64,000 bases of DNA from positions 13,705,388 through 13,769,387 of the forward strand of contig NC_068980.1 of NCBI RefSeq assembly GCF_016808095.1, written 5' to 3'. Below the pieces are notes generated by a model. The model saw only the letters and a program-made list of their open reading frames with translations. It did no database searches and was not told the DNA's origin. Shown one piece after another: positions 24,899 to 37,449 of the stretch. Both the position numbers and the translations under genes were made by a program. Numbering within the stretch: the first letter of the stretch is position 1; every line of letters begins with the position of its first letter. This DNA is from Vigna angularis. Taxonomy: Eukaryota; Streptophyta; Magnoliopsida; Fabales; Fabaceae.

Positions 24899-27800
24899 AT
24901 GACATTTATTTTAGTCTCAAATTATGATAATGAACATGATTTTGAATTTGCAGTTTCTCAATCTGTAAATATTTCTAATATCAAATGTGGTATTCCCAAG
25001 TTGAAAGGTGATAATTATACGGTTTTGAAGGAGAGAGTTCTTCTTCATTTAGGCTGGATGGACATTGACTATGCTATTAGAAAACCAGAAACACCGGGTA
25101 TTACTGAGACTAGCCCTTCAGATGCCATTGAGCTTTATGAAATTTGGGAGAGGACAAATCGTCTCCGTAAAGTTCATAAAAACCAACATTTCCGTTGGGA
25201 TCCGGGGTTCAGTTGACCAATATGAGAATGTCAAGGATTTATTGAGGGTTATTGATGAACAATTTACGACATCTGATAAATCTCTTGCCAACACCCTTAT
25301 AATGCAGTTTTCATCCTTAAAGCTCACTGGAATTAAGGGAGTACGTGATCATATAATGCACATAAGAGACATTGTGGCTCAACTAAAAGCTTTGGAAGTT
25401 ATCATGTGTGATTCTTTCCTAGTACACTATATTTTGTGCACTTTGTCTCACCATTATGCCCCCTTTAAAATCTCTTACAACACACATAAGGATAAGTGGT
25501 CTTTTAATGAATTATTGACCATGTGTGTTCAAAAAGAAGAAAGGTTATTGATAGAAGAAGGGGAGAAGGTAAACTTGACCACTTCTTTTAAGAATAAGAA
25601 TAACCAAGTTAATAAGAAGGGAAATATTCCTACTCAGCCAGTTATTAAGGAGTCCAAATTTTTCTTTTGTAAAAAGAAGGGACACATGAAGAAGGAATGT
25701 CAAAAGTTTAAGGATTGGCTTGAAAAGAAAGGTATTTTGTTTGCTTTTGTCTGTTATGAATCTAATTTGAGTAGTTTTAACCATAACACATGGTAGATTG
25801 ATTTTGGTTCTACAATCCATGTTTCTAATACCTTGTAGGGTATGGAAAACCTAAGGAAATTGATGGAAAGTGAGCAATGCATCTATTTAGGAAGCAAGAT
25901 GAGTTCACATGTAGAAGACGTTGGGACATGCAATTTAGTTTTAAGTAGTGGTTTTGCTTTATGTTTAGAAAATACTTTTTATGTTCCTAGTTTTACCAAG
26001 AACTTGATTTCTATTTCACAACTTGCACCTTTGGGTTTTTCCTTTAATTTTATGGATTCTGGTTTTACTTTATTGAATAAATCCAAAGTTATTGGCTTTG
26101 GGAAATTATGTGACGGTCTTTACTCTATTAAATTGTAAAACAACGCTACTTATAGTTCTATACATGTTTTCGCTGGGTTAAAAAGATGTGTTATGAATGA
26201 GGATTCTTTTGTTTTATGGCACCGAAGATTGGGACATATCTCCATTGAGAGAATTAAGCGATTAATAAATAGAGTACCTCGTACTTTAGATTTTGCTGAT
26301 TTTGGGACTTGTGTGGATTGCATTAAGGGAAAGCAAACTAACCAAGTCCAAAAGAGGTGCTAAGAGGAGTTCAAGTTTACTAGAAATTATTCATACAAAT
26401 ATTTGTTGTCCGAATATGAATCAAGTAGTCCAAAATACTTTATCACCTTTATAGATGATTACTCACGATACATGTATCTGTACTTACTTCGTTCTAAGGA
26501 TGAAGCCTTAAAAGTTTTTAAGGTTGAAGTAGAGTTACAATGTGGAAAGAAAATTAAGATTGTGAGATCAGAGAGAGGTGGAGAGTACTACGGTAGATAC
26601 ACGGAAAATGGACAAGCACCTGGTCCGTTTGCTAGATTTCTTCAAGAACATGGGATTGTTGCCCAATATACCATGTCTGGCTCTCCAGATCAGAATTGTG
26701 TGGTAGAAAGAAGAAATTGAACCTTGATGGATATGGTGAGAAGTATGAGGAGTAATTCAAAACTTCCTCAATTCTTGTGGACTGAAGCACTTAAGACGGT
26801 TGTGTAGATAGTAAATCAGATCCCAACTAAGGCTGTTTTAAAAACACCTTTTGAGTTATTCAAAGGTCGGAAACCTAGTTTATAATCCACAAGAGAAGAA
26901 ACTAGACCCAAGGACTATTGGTGGGTATTTCATTAGATATGATGAAAAGTCCAAAGGGTATAGATTCTATTGTCCAACTCATAACACTAAGATTGTGGAA
27001 TCAATAAATGCAAAGTTTCTTGAAAATGACTTGATTAGTGTGAGTGATTTAAATCAAGATGTTGATCTTGAAAAAGATCACTATGAAGCTCAAACCTCTC
27101 AATCAAATTATATATTGGTGGTTATTCACACTCCTCAAATTCAAAAGCGTATTAGACAACCAATAATTGAAGTTCCACAAATTGTTGAGAATTATAATAT
27201 AGATCAAGTTGTTGACGAGGAGCAACATGTAAATGTTGAACAACTAGTTGAACAACAAGCTTCTCATCAAGATGTTGAGACAACACTAAGAAGATCTACT
27301 AGAATCAAAAGACCAGCAATTTCTAGTGATTATGAAGTGTATTTGCAAGAATCGAATTATAACATTAGAGCTGAAAATGATCCTAAAACATTTTCACAAG
27401 CCACGAGTTCTAAGGAATCAAATTTGTGGCATAATGCTATGAAAGATGAGATGGATTCTATGACATCTAATCAAGTCTGGGATCTTATTGAGTTGCATAA
27501 TGGTCTAAAACCCATTGGATGTAGATGGGTCTTCAAAACTAAGAAGGACTCTCAAGGTAACATTGAAAGATATAAAGCGAGACTTGTTACCAAAGGATTC
27601 ACTCAAAGAGAAGGAATTGATTATAAAGAGACTTTTTCTCCTGTATCTAAGAAGGATTCTTTACGAATAATCATGTCATTAGTAGCTCATTTTGACTTTG
27701 AGTTACATAAAATGGATGTGAAAACAACATTCCTTAACGGTGATCTAGAGGAAGAGCTTTACATGAAACAACTTGAAGGATTTTTCTCTATAAATAGTGA

Positions 27801-28951
27801 GCACTTGGTATGTAAGCTTAATAAGTCCATCTATGGATTAAAACAAGCTTCACGTCAATGGTATTTAAAATTTCATGAAGTTATCTCTTCTTTTGGTTTT
27901 GAAGAAAACATCATGGATCAATGTATATACCAGAAGGTTAGTGGGTGCAAAATTTGTTTTCTTGTTTTATATATGGATGACATTTTGCTTGCAACCAATG
28001 ACAAGGGTATGTTATATGAGGTGAAGCAATTTCTCACAAAGAACTTTGATATGAAGGATATGGGTGTAGCATCTTATGTCATAGGCATTAAGATCCATAG
28101 AGAAAGATCTCGAGGTATTTTGGGTTTGTCTCAAGAGACCTATATTAATAAAGTTTTAGCGAGATTTAACATGAAAGATTGTTCACCAAGTGTAGCTCCC
28201 ATTGTAAAGGGTGACAAACTTGAATTAAGTCAATGCCCAAAAAATGATCTTAAGCGGGAACAGATGAAAAATATTCCATATGCTTCAGTTGTCAGAAGTC
28301 TTATGTATACTTAAGTTTGTACTAGACCTGACATTACATTTGCAGTTGGAGTTTTAGGAAGATATCAGAGTAATCCAGGTGTTGACCATTGGAAAGCTGC
28401 AAAGAAAGTAATGAGATATCTTCAAGGAATAAAAGATTTCATGTTCATGTATAGAAGAACTGATAATTTGGAAGTGGTAGGCTACTCTGATTCAGACTTT
28501 GTTGCTTGTGTTGATACCAAAAAATCTAGATCTGGCTATGTTTTCATGCTAGCTTATGGAGCTATATCTTGGAGTAGCAAAAAGCAGACCTTGACTGCTA
28601 CTTCTACTATGGAGGCTAAGTTTGTTTCTTGTTTTGAGGCTACTTCACATGGTGTATGGTTGAAGAGTTTTATATCTGGGCTTAGAGTTGTGGACTCAAT
28701 TGCTAGGCCACTAAAGTTGTATTGTGATAACTCTGCTACTGTTTTTTATGGCTAAGAATAATAAAAGTGGAAATCGAAGTAAGCACATCGATATTAAATA
28801 TCTAGCCATAAGAGAACGTGTTAAAGAAAAGAAAGTGGTCATTGAGCACGTTAGCACTGAGTTGATGATTGTTGATCCTTTAACTAAAGGCATGCCACCA
28901 AAGAATTTTAAGGATCATGTAACGCGAATGGGACTTGGTTCCATGATATGA
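24899..28951 (+). pseudogene. Copia gag-pol polyprotein, broken
   Basis: Encodes the retrotransposon structural protein and enzymes. Gag (UBN2-type) spans 24899-25796, with a frameshift near 25170-25200 and a CCHC knuckle CKKKGHMKKEC at about 25668-25700. A TAG at 25794 precedes the protease motif IDFGSTIHVSN. The pre-integrase block LWHRRLGHISIERIKRLI follows near 26215. Integrase starts at about 26440 with DDYSRYMY; further stops and shifts lie at 26138, 26718 and 26806. Reverse transcriptase fills about 27400-28310, with YMDDILLA at 27970-27993, and ends in a TAA. RNase H (YSDSDFVACVDTKKSRSGY) follows, and the C-terminus ends LTKGMPPKNFKDHVTRMGLG. At least five disruptions make it non-functional. 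The copia lineage is not certain. Confidence 0.9.
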
Positions 28952-29220
28952 CAATCATTTTAAGTACTTTCATTTTGATAAAACTCTTATTCAGTTTAAT
29001 GTTTTCTCAATTATTTGTGCACATAATTAGTTACTTTGAGAAAACTCATTTAATTGTGACCTCCTATAGACATATGGTTTATTTGTTAGAGTTAAGAGCT
29101 TGTGATGTGAGACTTAATACATCATAATACATGTGAGACAATACTTATTATTAGAGGAACTGTCACCATGATTCATATATTTGGTCTCTTATTACGTTTG
29201 ATGGTTGGATAAAACGGACC

Positions 29221-29231
29221 AAGTGGGAGAA
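29221..29231 (+). other. Polypurine tract of the copia element
   Basis: AAGTGGGAGAA abuts the 3' LTR and would prime plus-strand synthesis. Confidence 0.85.
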
Positions 29232-29662
29232 TGTTAGCCTTTATACAATAGAAAGGTTACAATAGAGTGCCTCCATTGTTTAAGGTTATATCCTCTCCCA
29301 TTTATTTTATTTCTTTTCAGTTAGGATCCTTTTGAAAGTGGTCCATTTTTAAAAACCGTTTTCAAACGTTCGTGGATGCGTCATGATTCCCGCAACAAAC
29401 TCTTCCAACATTAAAAGACTTTGTGATGGTTTTGGAGATATACAAAAATTTGAATAATCTGGTTAGTGAGCCTACTCTTTACTTCATATACATCACCATC
29501 GTGTTTTAAGAGCAAGGGTTCAAAAACTAGAAGCTAAGCAAGCATATAACAATGGTTAGAGGTTGATCTTTCTGCTTTCGCTTTTTTTATAATTTGAATA
29601 TGTTTAGATGTGCTTGTTTGACATATTTACATTTATTGAATTTTTAGTATAAATATGTTTCA
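29232..29662 (+). repeat. 3' LTR of the copia element
   Basis: Starts TGTTAGCC, ends TGTTTCA, followed by the target duplication CAACA. Confidence 0.95.
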
Positions 29663-30049
29663 CAACAAATATGGGTTTCACAAATTTGTGTTCACTAGCT
29701 AAATAAGAATTATGTTTATGTTATTTAAATAACCTTAATATTTATTTATCATATTTAAATTAATATATAAATATACTTTGAATAATGCTTGAAAAAATTG
29801 AACTTTTGGTGAAAATTGACTCGTTAATGAAATACTTTAAATTGTTGTGAGTAGAAATCATCTAGCCAATAATTAATTTAGAAAAATTTTAGTGTGTATT
29901 ATGTTTAGGAGCCATTAACTAGTCTAACTTCTTGAGAACAACCTACCAATGAAATAAGATCAAATCTATGTTCAATTTATACATTTTTGAGTAGTTAAAA
30001 TATGATTTAAGATGTAACTTAATAATTGGATTTTAATATTTGTATAGTT

Positions 30050-30520
30050 TATAGTTGTCAAAGTGGTTCACTCAATCCATCATGAGTTGGTTACTTAGTG
30101 AGTCAATTTAGTCCGACTTATTTATCAGTGAGTTCAAAAAATTTAAACCTGACCCAACTCACCATGGGTTGATGAGTTAAACAAATTGATTCACTTAATT
30201 ACAATTTGATTCACTTAATTACAAATTTTTTGTTCTTCAATCCCAAAATAATTACAATTTTTTTCTAATACCTTTAGATATATGAAAAAATTTAGGATTT
30301 TCATTTTTTAATATAATTTAATTTTTAGAATTTATGCATGAGTTGGTGAGTCAACTCAACTCACAACAGATTCAATCTAAGTAAATCGAAATTCTCTTCA
30401 ATCAGGTTTAGTTTTTACCTGTGCCAAAATTTATAACTTTTTTAACTATTAAATCCGATTTGAACTCATGGTAAACCAAGTTAGTTCGCATACTTTATCT
30501 CATTTTAACAACTCTAATAA
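30050..30520. mobile_element. hAT-like non-autonomous element, short copy
   Basis: The ends AGTTGTCAAAGTGG (30052) and CTCATTTTAACAACT (to about 30516) are imperfect inverted repeats. The interior has GACCCAACTCACCATGGGTTG and TTACTTAGTGAGTCAAT. The same ends and interior phrases occur at 57600-58500, so the two are copies of one family. No transposase is present and I could not match a target duplication. The remainder of 29668-30834 is AT-rich without features. Confidence 0.6.
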
Positions 30521-30834
30521 AGTTTAACTTTTGGAGTATAATGATGTGTTGATTTTAAATTATGAATTTTTTATGTAGTTAATTTGGAATTAATTTAGTA
30601 TTGTATCCAAATGTATAGGATACATTTTATTGGGTAATAATATTGCATGTTATAAACTGTTATAAATATTAGAAATTATAGTTGTGGGTTTTACACTTCG
30701 AATTATATCATGATCCATTGGAAAAGTTAAAGTACTAATTGTTTTTTTTTTAATTTTAGAGAATGATTAAATATTAATTTAAGTAGTTGCTTATTTAATA
30801 AATTTTAACTGATGATAGAGAGGCTTATACTATA

Positions 30835-31437
30835 TGTACCAGTAGGGACCGGGCACCAAACAGACCGGACGTCCACGTAGCCGCAATGGTCCAAACACGC
30901 TACCCTTCTGCTCATCATCAGGAAGGGTCGGGCGTGGTAGGCCGAACGCCCGTATGTCCACGATTACGCAACCTTACCGCTTGCCATCCGTAGAAACAAC
31001 AACTCGTATGAAGCCGGCCGGTCATATCGCCAACCAACCAGGTCGCCCATATGGGCCAGCCGGTCGTAAGACCAAACTTCGCGAGACCGGCCAGCCACAT
31101 CACTAATTAACCAGGTTTAAGGTAAGTAGTGGTTAAAAGCTATTGGGCTGAATTTTGGCCGTGATTAACTTTTCACTAATCCCAAGCCCATGGCGAAAAC
31201 TATAAATACAGATCCAGGGTGAGTGTTAGATAGGTTGCATTTACTGCACATTTATTACTGTTCTATCGAAAAAGCCATAGCTCTCAAACTGACTTTGGCA
31301 TCGGAGAATCTTTCGCAGGTCTCCCACCCGCGCGTAGAGGAGAAAATCGAGAAGTAAGGATTGAGAACCGGACATTCGAGATAGTAGAAGAGGAGGCCGT
31401 GGAGGCATTGGACGACTCACCCCCCACAACCGAAACA
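30835..31437 (+). repeat. 5' LTR of the Tat element
   Basis: Starts TGTACCAGTAGGG and ends ACCGAAACA. A TATA box (TATAAATA, 31201-31208) lies in the 3' half. It matches 46693-47292 along its whole length. Confidence 0.95.
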
Positions 31438-31439
31438 TT

Positions 31440-31457
31440 TGGCGTCCACCGTGAGGC
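31440..31457 (+). other. Primer-binding site of the Tat element
   Basis: TGGCGTCCACCGTGAGGC, two bases after the LTR, is a slightly changed form of the GGCGCCCACCGTGGGG site usual in Tat-type elements. I do not assign the tRNA. Confidence 0.7.
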
Positions 31458-31476
31458 GAGTAGCTGTTTAAACCCA

Positions 31477-34400
31477 ATGGTGACCACGAGAAACATGAGC
31501 ATGGACGACCCGATTGAGATGATCAGGATGTTACAACAGAAGATGGACGAGATGCAACAGCGCCATGAAGACGAACTCGCGGCCGTCAAGGCCGATTGTG
31601 AGGCCCGGATAGCCCGGGAGATCGCTAGAAAGGGAGGTGAGGACGAGCGGGCAAAGGAAAAGGGAAAGGCCGCCGCAGAGGATCACTCTGAACACAATAG
31701 CGGACGCGACAAAACCTGGAAACCAACGGAGTCCGAGGCCGAAGGGAGTAAGGCCAAATCAATACATGCGAAGAGCGTCGCGGAAGATAGACGGATGGTG
31801 GTGAAGCCCGAGCCTTCATCCACACTCTTGCTCCCCTTTGCCCAAAACATCATGGATGTCCAGATTTCGGAACAATTCATTGCGCCGCAATTCAAGATGT
31901 ATGACGGGACCACGGATCCCGAGGCCCACATCAAGACTTTCTCGAACGCAATGGCGTTCAGAACAGGCAACGACACCATCTGGTGTCGGGCGTTTTCATT
32001 ATCATTGGAGGACGAAGCACTTGAATGCTTCAACTCTCTTCCCCCCAATTCCATAGAGAACTTCGCTGGCTTAAAACGCCTGTTCAACCCGCAGTTCGCC
32101 GCCAACAGCACGCAGGACCTGACCGTGTTCGAGCTGGTCACCCTGAAGCAGGGCAAGGAAGAAACGCTGAGAGCGTTTATGGACCGTTATCAAAAGGCCG
32201 TCCGACGAGTGAAGACATTGAGCCCGGAGCTCGCCCTCTATTACATCCTCCCCGCCCTTAAGCCTAGACCGTTTAAAGATAGCATCTGCCGACGGGCTCC
32301 CAAAACTATGGAAGAGTTGAGGGAGCGTGCGGCGGACGAGATTAGGGTGGAAGAGATGAAGTTGTCATACAAGAAGGAGATTCAGGAGCTTAGGGGGGAA
32401 CGGGCGGACGCGGGAAAGCCGGGCACTTTGACAGGAAAGCCGGGCGGCTTCAAACAAAAGGAACCTCGGTGAGGACCCCACTTCTAGCAGTACACCCCCC
32501 TGAACGCCCCCAGGGAGAAGATCCTCCGGGAGGCGCTAAGCGCGGACTTGCTTCCCGAACCCATGAAGCGGCCTACTCCGTCAGGCACGGACAGGAGCAA
32601 ACACTACGCCTACCACAAGAAGATGGGTCATACCACCGAAGAGTGTGTGACCCTAAAGGATAAAATTGAAGAGTTGATCCGGGCGAGGCAGCTCAAGAAG
32701 TACATTTGGGTTTACCGCCCTCAGGCACCCGCGGAGCGGCCCGCCCCGCGACAGACATACAGGCCCGACAGGTCTAGGAATGATCGAGCTGATCGCCCCC
32801 GCTCGAAGCGACGACGAAGCAGAAGTCGCAGTAGAAGCCACGAACGTCCCTTGCGTCACGTGCGGGCCCTGCAGTCCGTGCACTCGGTGGACAAGCCCCG
32901 CCGCACGATGCTGCCCATCACGTTCTCGGATGACGACTTCCACGCCTCCGACCCCGACCAGGATGATCCGATGGTCATAACGACAGAGATCGCCAAGTAC
33001 GGCGTCAGCAAAGTCTTGGTCGATCAGGGGAGTTCGATGAACATCCTCTACTGGAAAACTTTCCAGTAGATGGATATATCGGAGGACCTTATCGTCCCTT
33101 ACAACGGGCAGATAGTGGGCTTCGCGGGGGAGAGGGTGGACACTAGAGGCTATGTAGAGTTGCGTACAAAATTGGGGACCGGGCGGTCCAGCGAGGAAAA
33201 GAGGGTCCGATATTTGCTGGTGAAAGCAAATACCTCATACAATGTACTGCTGGGCCGGCTGTGCCTTAATGCGTTCGGAGCGATCGTATCTACTCCCCAC
33301 CTCACAATGAGGTACCCCACGGAGAAGGGAACCATATGCACTGTCTGGGCGGATCAAAAGACCGCAAGGGAGTGCTACGCCGCCGGGCTCAAGCTGCACG
33401 CCCGACAAGGGAAGAGGAGAGTGACCGGTTCCGAAGTGGCCATGGCCGATCTCGACCCCAGGACGAACACGGAGGACCGGCTAGAGCCCATTGGAGAGAC
33501 CCAGCCCATCCTAATAGGGAAAGACTCTTCCCATACGACTACCATGGCAAGGGGTTTGGAGCCCGAGGTAGAGGAGGAGCTTAGATCGCTCTTGTGGAGA
33601 AACAGAGACCTGTTCGCATGGACAACGACCGACATGCCGGGGATCCACCCCTCGGTCATGTCCCATAAACTGGCGTTGTTCAAAGAAGCCCGCCCAATGG
33701 CGCAGAAGAAGCGATGGATGGGCGAAGAGAAGAGGAAAGCCATCGAAGAGGAGGTGGGAAAACTGAAGGAGGCAGGCTTTGTCAAGGAAGTTACCTACAC
33801 CACCTGGCTGCCCAACGTGGTGATGGTGAAAAAGGCCAGTGGGAAGTGGCGCATGTGCACCGACTACACCGACCTGAACAAGGCCTGCCCGAAGGACTCA
33901 CACCCCTTACCAAGCATAGACGCTTTGGTGGACGGCGCCTCCGGACATCAGATGCTAAGCTTCCTGAACGCATACTCAGGGTACAATCAAATCCTGATGT
34001 ACGGACCAGACCGGGAAAAGATGACCTTCATCACCGAAAGGGCGAACTTCTGCTATGAAGTGATGCCGTTCGGCTTGAAAAACGCCGGGGCCACCTATCA
34101 ACGACTGATGGATAGAATCTTCCAAGAGCAAATTGGTCGCTGCATGGACGTCTACGTTGATGACATGGTCGTTCGTTCGGCGGACGGCGCGGGTCACGTT
34201 CGGGACCTGGTGGAGGTCTTTCGCCAAGTCAGGAGGTTCGGGATGCGGCTAAACCTGGCTAAGTGCACATTCGGAGTAGCCGCGGGAAAGTTCCTGGGCT
34301 TCATGCTCACGTCCATAGGGATTGAGGCTAATCCGGACAAGTGCGAAGCAGTCCTGCAAATGCAAAGCCCGACCACTCTCAAGGAGGTCCAAAGACTTGT

Positions 34401-36657
34401 CGGTCGACTCACAGCCTTATCACGGTTCATCCCCAAACTGGCCGAGAGGGTCAAACCCGTCCTACGGAAAATGAGAAAGGGGGTCGGCTCCGTATGGGAC
34501 GCCGAGTGCGAGCAAGCAATTCAGGATTTTAAGACCATCCTGCTCGACCCCCCAATAATGAACCGCCCGGTGCCGGGAGAGGATCTGCATATCTTCTTGG
34601 GTGTGTCGGAGTCGGTCATCAGCGCCGTATTAACGCAAGAACGACCCCGACCAAGGCTGGTGTACTTTGTCAGTCACACCCTCCTGGATGCAGAGACCTG
34701 CTATCAGCAAGTGGAGAAGGTGGCACTGGCATTGCTAAACGTGTATAGAAGGCTCCGAACGTACTTCCAAAGTCACCAGGTGATCGTTAGAACCGACTTC
34801 CCCATCTCCAAAATCCTAAGGAAACCCGATCTGGCGGGACGCATGGTCGCGTGGGCGGTAGAACTGTCGAAATTCGGCCTGCAATACGAACCGAGGGGGT
34901 CGATCAAGGGCCAACACTTAGCTGACTTTGCGGCAGAGTTACCTCCCACAAACCAAGATGAATGGAGCTTGTACGTGGACGGGGCGTCCAGTAGATCGAT
35001 TAGTGGTGCGGGCGTAGTGTTGGAAGGCCCGAACGGATTCCTGTTGGAACATTCCTTGATATTCAAATTCAAGGTCTCCAATAATCAAGCTGAGTACGAG
35101 GCCCTGGTCGCTGGCCTAGAACTGGCGAGAGACATGGGAGCTCGGAGGGTCATATGCCGGACGAATTCCCAGCTGGTCGTGGGCCAAATGAACGGCGATT
35201 TCCAGGTCAAGGAAGAACAATTGATGCGCTACTTCCACCGGGCAACGGAGCTGGTGAAATCGTTCGAGAGGGTCGACATCCAACACATCCCACGGGAAGA
35301 CAATACCCGGGCGGATATGTTGTCCAAGCTCAGTTCAGGAAAAGAGAAGGGACAGTTAACGACTGTCGTACAGCAAGTACTGCTGGAACCCTCGGTCGAG
35401 AGCCTGTCGGTATCGACCGACGAAGAGGATTGGCATTCGGAGACCTAAAAAATAATTTCCCAACAGGATGAAGGATGACCAGTCAAGCCGAGCGAAGCGA
35501 AGAGGATCGCCCGCTACCTCCTGGTGGGGGATGACCTGTACAGACGAGGGTTTTCCACCCCCCTCCTCAAGTGCTTAGGAAAGGAGGAAGCGCGTTATGT
35601 GATGGACGAACTCCACAACGGCATTTGCGGTTTCCACACCGGATGGAGGGCCCTTAAAGCCCGGATACTGAGGGCGGGGTACTATTGGCCGACTTTGGAA
35701 GTAGACACGAAGACGTTCGTCCATAAGTGCCTCAGTTGCCAAGCGCATGCTAACAACACCCACATGCCGCCTCACACCCTGCATACGATAGCGTTGCCAT
35801 GGCCATTCGCTCAATGGGGGATGGACATTGTTGGACCATTCCCCTTAGGTCGGGCCCAGAAGAAGTTCCTCTTGGTAGCCGTGGACTATTTTACTAAGTG
35901 GGTGGAAGCCGAGCCCTTAGCAACCATAATGGCCGCCCAGGTTCAGAAATTCTGCTGGAAGTTGGTATGTCGTTTCGGCCTCCCTTAGACGATCATCACG
36001 GACAACGGCTGGCAGTTCATCGATAAAAAGCTGGCCGAATTTTTCAAAAACCTAGGGATTAAACACGTCACCAGTTCAGTCGAACACGCCCAAACGAACG
36101 GTCAGATGGAAGCAATGAATAAAACCGTGGTCGCCGAGTTGAAGCAACGATTAGGAGAAAGAAAGGGAGCCTGGGTCGACGAGCTACCAGAAGTCCTATG
36201 GGCTTACCGATGCACGCCCCATGGAACGACTGGGGAGACCCCCTTTAACCTGACATATGGCACTAACGCCATGTTGCCGGTTGAACTAGGAGAGCCCTCG
36301 TTGCGACGTCAAGTAGAGGACCTACAGTTGAACGACCAAGAACTATGAATCGAGCTGGATTCCCTGGACGAGCGTAGAGACCGGGCGACCTTATGAGCTG
36401 AAGCATGCAAGCACATGGTGGAAAGAAAATATAACTCCAAGGTGCGACCAAGAAGCTTTCAGGGGGGCGATTTGGTGTGGAGAAAGGTCGGAAAGGCTCG
36501 CCGAATGACTGCGCACGGCAAATTGGCAGCAAAGTGGGAGGGACCTTTCCGGGTGATCGAAGCACTAGGGAATGGAGCGTATAGACTACAACACGCGGAC
36601 GGACGGCCGATTCCAAACACCTGGAACGCCACGCATTTAAAGTTTTATTTTAGTTGA
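31477..36657 (+). pseudogene. Tat gag-pol polyprotein, one frame with eight in-frame stops
   Basis: One frame of about 1,727 codons runs from ATG 31477 (MVTTRNMSMDD) to TGA 36655. Gag with its coiled-coil N-terminus covers 31477-32472. A degenerate zinc knuckle (HKKMGHTTEEC) lies near 32610, and the protease motif VLVDQGSS near 33015. Reverse transcriptase carries YVDDMVV at 34153. The gypsy RNase H spans about 34590-34930. A second, archaeal-type RNase H spans about 34960-35350 (SLYVDGASS, NNQAEYEAL). There the usual SDSQ motif reads TNSQ, so a catalytic Asp has become Asn (35164-35166). Integrase has the H/C zinc site (35605-35745), the Asp motifs WGMDIVG and IITDNG, and a Glu in GQMEAMN. 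In-frame stops: 32470, 32485, 33067, 35446, 35476, 35986, 36346 and 36394. No frameshift was needed to read through. Confidence 0.92.
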
Positions 36658-36753
36658 ATTATTCTTAAAAAGTTGTATTTTCATCTACGATTAATTCAAT
36701 GACAGGACGTCCGTCTTCTCTCACTACTAATCTCAAAAACACGAGGAAAGCAC

Positions 36754-37240
36754 AAGTTGATGAACGGAGAGTTCCCCCGGGAACACTGTCAACTTGGCCG
36801 GACAGTGAACGGAGAGTTCTTTCCGAAGAACCACTGTCATCCGAGCCTTCAAAAAGTCCAAGTTGATGAACGGAGAGTTCCCCCGGGAACCACTGTCAAC
36901 TTGGACGAACGGTGAACGGAGAGTTTTTTCCGAAGAACCACTGCCGTCCGAGCCTTCAAAAAGTCCAAGTTGATGAACGGAGAGTTCCCCCGGGAACCAC
37001 TATCAACTTGGACGGACGGTGAACGGAGAGTTCTTTCCAAAGAACCACTGTCGTCCGAGCCTTCAAAAAGTCCAAGTTGATGAACGGAGAGTTCCCTCGG
37101 GAACCACTGTCAACTTGGACGAACGGTGAACGGAGAGATTCTTTCCGGAGAACCATTGCCGACCGAGCCTTCAAAAAGTCCAAGTTGATGAACGGAGAGT
37201 TCCCCCGGGAACCACTGTCAACTTGGACGAATGATGAATA
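36754..37240 (+). repeat. Tandem repeat, about 107-bp unit, 4.5 copies, hairpin-forming
   Basis: Units begin AAGTTGATGAACGGAGAG at 36754, 36860, 36967, 37074 and 37182. Each contains an outer inverted repeat AAGTTGA...TCAACTT around GTTCCCCCGGGAAC, and a second small palindrome GTTCTTTCCGAAGAAC. The array lies in the spacer between pol and the antisense ORF. Tat/Ogre elements are known to carry tandem repeats in this place, and some seed satellite DNA. Confidence 0.95.
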
Positions 37241-37449
37241 GTGAAGCAAAAATAAATCTAGCGCGAAAATAAAAACAACCGGATGAATGTAAAGTCATGT
37301 ACTCATTAACAAGGGCACCAAAAAATGCCAGCATTGACAAAAGGACGACCTGGCCAACATCTTGACAATCCATAATGTTGGACGGGCGGCCTCAAGAATA
37401 CATCAAAAAATCTAGACAAAAAATCCTAAGTAAAAAAGCAAAAAGGCAA

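Noticed and set aside
33375..34454. Several long minus-strand and out-of-frame ORFs over pol
   Set aside because: Shadows of the GC-rich pol frame, which carries clear domain motifs.
36754..37240. Regularly spaced repeats resembling a CRISPR array
   Set aside because: Units are contiguous 107-bp tandem repeats without unique spacers, in a plant retrotransposon.
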